64,000 bases of DNA, from the NCBI RefSeq assembly GCF_900155885.1, contig NZ_FTMB01000010.1, positions 1-64,000 of the forward strand. The letters are read 5' to 3'. A program made the position numbers and the translations under genes. Position 1 is the stretch's first letter. Each line of letters opens with the position of its first letter. The notes below the pieces were generated by a model. The model saw only the letters and a program-made list of their open reading frames with translations. It did not search any database and was not told the origin of the DNA. This DNA is from Rhizobium sp. RU20A (GTDB taxonomy: Bacteria > Pseudomonadota > Alphaproteobacteria > Rhizobiales > Rhizobiaceae). Below, one piece after another: positions 62,875-64,000 of the stretch.

Positions 62875-64000
62875 CTACCCCACCCTCAACGCAGGCCCGT
62901 CACACGGATGGGCGAGCAGGTCTTCGAGTTCCGCATCGAGATGCAGGACCGAGATCGAGGCGCCGGCCATGTCGATCGAGGTGCAGTAGTGGCCGATCCA
63001 GTTGGCGGCGATCGTCACGGATTTGGCGGAAAGCCGTTCCTCGATGCGGCGGTAGAGGATGAACAGCTCCATCATGGGCGTCGAGCCGAAGGAATTGACG
63101 AGCACGGCAACGCGGTCACCGGCGCCGGGCCGCATTTCGGCGAAAATCTTGTCCATGACCATATCGACGATCTCGTCGGCGGATGTCAGGGCCTCGCGCA
63201 GCACGCCGGGTTCGCCGTGAATGCCGATGCCGATCTCCATGTCATCCGGGCCGATCTCGAAATTGTAGCGCCGGGTCTGGGGAAGCGAGCAGGGTTCGAG
63301 CGCGACGCCAAGGGTGAAGGTGCGTTCGTTGCAACGTCGCGTGATGGTCGCACAGGTCTCGAGGTCAAGGCCGCGATCGGCCGCGGCTCCGGCGATCTTG
63401 AAGGCGAAGACGTTGCCGGCCACACCGCGGCGTCCTTCGCGGTCCTCTCGGTTGGCAGAGGCGATGTCATCCGTGGTGATGACGGTGCGGACGGGAATGC
63501 CGGCCTCGGTGGCGATCTCGGCGGCCATGTCGAAGTTCATCACGTCGCCGTGGTAGTTGCCGTAGACGAAGAGCACGCCGGCGCCGCGATCCACCGCCTT
63601 GACGCATTCGAAGATCGGATCGGGGGGCGGGGAGGAAAACACGTTGCCGACAGCGACCGCATCGGCAAGCCCTTTTCCAACATAGCCGAAGAAGCAGGGT
63701 TCGTGGCCTGAGCCACCGCCGATGACGATGCCGACCTTGCCGTCGCGCGGCCCGTCCTTTGCGACAAGGGCGCGCGGATAGCCGGGCAGGGGCGTCATGT
63801 GGGAGCGATAGGCGGCGATGGCGCCTGCCATCATCTCCTCGATCACATCCTGCGGGTCGTTGATGAATTTCTTGACCTGTTCGCGTTGCGTGAAGGCCTG
63901 AGCCTCGGCACGCGGGCGCGGCGAGAGCTTGGCGTCGATGTCGCCGACGCCATCGGCCCTGAGGATGCCGCGCGCCGTCACCGCATCCGTCACAAGCACG
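62875..64000 (-). CDS. SorC-type regulator/dihydroxyacetone kinase DhaK fusion, C-terminal part (5' truncated by window edge)
   Basis: The DhaK domain starts at VKKFINDPQDVIEEMMAGAI and is complete, with VIGGGSGHEPCFFGYVGKG, YGNYHGDVMNFDMAAE and the substrate-binding His in IGIGIHGEPGV. About 40 residues upstream (LVTDAVTARGILRADG, then a linker) remain in frame to the edge with no start codon and resemble the end of a SorC/DeoR sugar-binding domain. This matches a known alphaproteobacterial fusion of a sugar-binding regulator to DhaK. DhaK binds dihydroxyacetone or erythrulose covalently and needs DhaL, which must lie outside the window. Confidence 0.85.
   Translation of the reverse strand, partial: VLVTDAVTARGILRADGVGDIDAKLSPRPRAEAQAFTQREQVKKFINDPQDVIEEMMAGAIAAYRSHMTPLPGYPRALVAKDGPRDGKVGIVIGGGSGHEPCFFGYVGKGLADAVAVGNVFSSPPPDPIFECVKAVDRGAGVLFVYGNYHGDVMNFDMAAEIATEAGIPVRTVITTDDIASANREDREGRRGVAGNVFAFKIAGAAADRGLDLETCATITRRCNERTFTLGVALEPCSLPQTRRYNFEIGPDDMEIGIGIHGEPGVLREALTSADEIVDMVMDKIFAEMRPGAGDRVAVLVNSFGSTPMMELFILYRRIEERLSAKSVTIAANWIGHYCTSIDMAGASISVLHLDAELEDLLAHPCDGPALRVG

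Noticed and set aside
62720-62989. A plus-strand frame between ohr and the DhaK gene
   Set aside because: It runs into the DhaK gene in antisense and lacks a clear ribosome site or family. Only the first 50 residues lie in non-coding sequence.

Overview
The window looks like part of a repABC replicon (large plasmid or chromid) of a Rhizobiaceae-type alphaproteobacterium. The evidence is the 3' end of a repC gene at the left edge, high GC content throughout, rhizobial families (LysG/ArgO pair, PraR-like XRE regulator, Omp25-type porin, DivK-like receiver, CtrA-type TTAA-N7-TTAA box, SorC-DhaK fusion) and short rhizobial-style palindromic repeats. The genus cannot be fixed from sequence reading alone. 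No tRNA, rRNA, CRISPR array or transposase gene was seen.

Layout, left part. 1-887 repC end with an internal AT-rich oriV candidate; 1483-1761 a 279-base element bounded by 32-base terminal inverted repeats; 1745-2485 a FadR-type GntR regulator; 2606-3867 a deletion-fusion pseudogene joining a RuBisCO-like protein to the end of a DUF1537 sugar-acid kinase, a relic of an apiose/isoapionate-type pathway; 4194-5978 a soluble PAS-PAS chemoreceptor; 5984-7584 a divergent LysG/ArgO amino acid export pair.

7710-12539 (minus strand) is a compact candidate RiPP locus: XRE regulator, SARP-like TPR regulator, a 70-residue putative precursor, a YcaO enzyme and TfuA. Upstream on the same strand, 12784-21480 is a complete peptide or amide uptake and hydrolysis operon: AmiC-like sensor, ANTAR antiterminator, alpha/beta hydrolase and five Dpp-type ABC genes. 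A Rho-independent terminator sits in its untranslated leader, as expected for ANTAR-controlled attenuation.

21878-25037 (plus strand) is a DevCAB-type tripartite exporter, convergent with a ~20 kb minus-strand biosynthetic block at 25127-45789: an unknown 425-residue protein, a Sfp-type phosphopantetheinyl transferase, a NodT/TolC outer membrane factor, an exported intradiol dioxygenase, a fully reducing type I PKS (KS-AT-DH-MT-like-ER-KR-ACP), a MATE exporter and a two-module NRPS (C-A-PCP-C-A-PCP-TE). Both adenylation domains carry the same ten-residue specificity code, so the simplest predicted product is an acyl chain joined to two identical residues.

46160-54779 is a signalling locus: two paralogous multi-pass membrane histidine kinases, one coupled to a REC-GGDEF-EAL protein and the other to a DivK-like receiver, flank a CqsA/LqsA-like alpha-oxoamine synthase and two outer membrane proteins. 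A perfect CtrA-type box lies in the central divergent promoter region. I read this as a candidate alpha-hydroxyketone-type autoinducer system with c-di-GMP and cell-cycle outputs; this is inference from family and synteny.

The right end carries a cytosolic MCP-like protein with an altered tip, small conserved proteins, glyoxalase I, a Tat-exported gluconate dehydrogenase subunit 3 with its GMC partner, the OhrR/Ohr peroxide pair and the C-terminal part of a SorC-DhaK fusion running off the edge.
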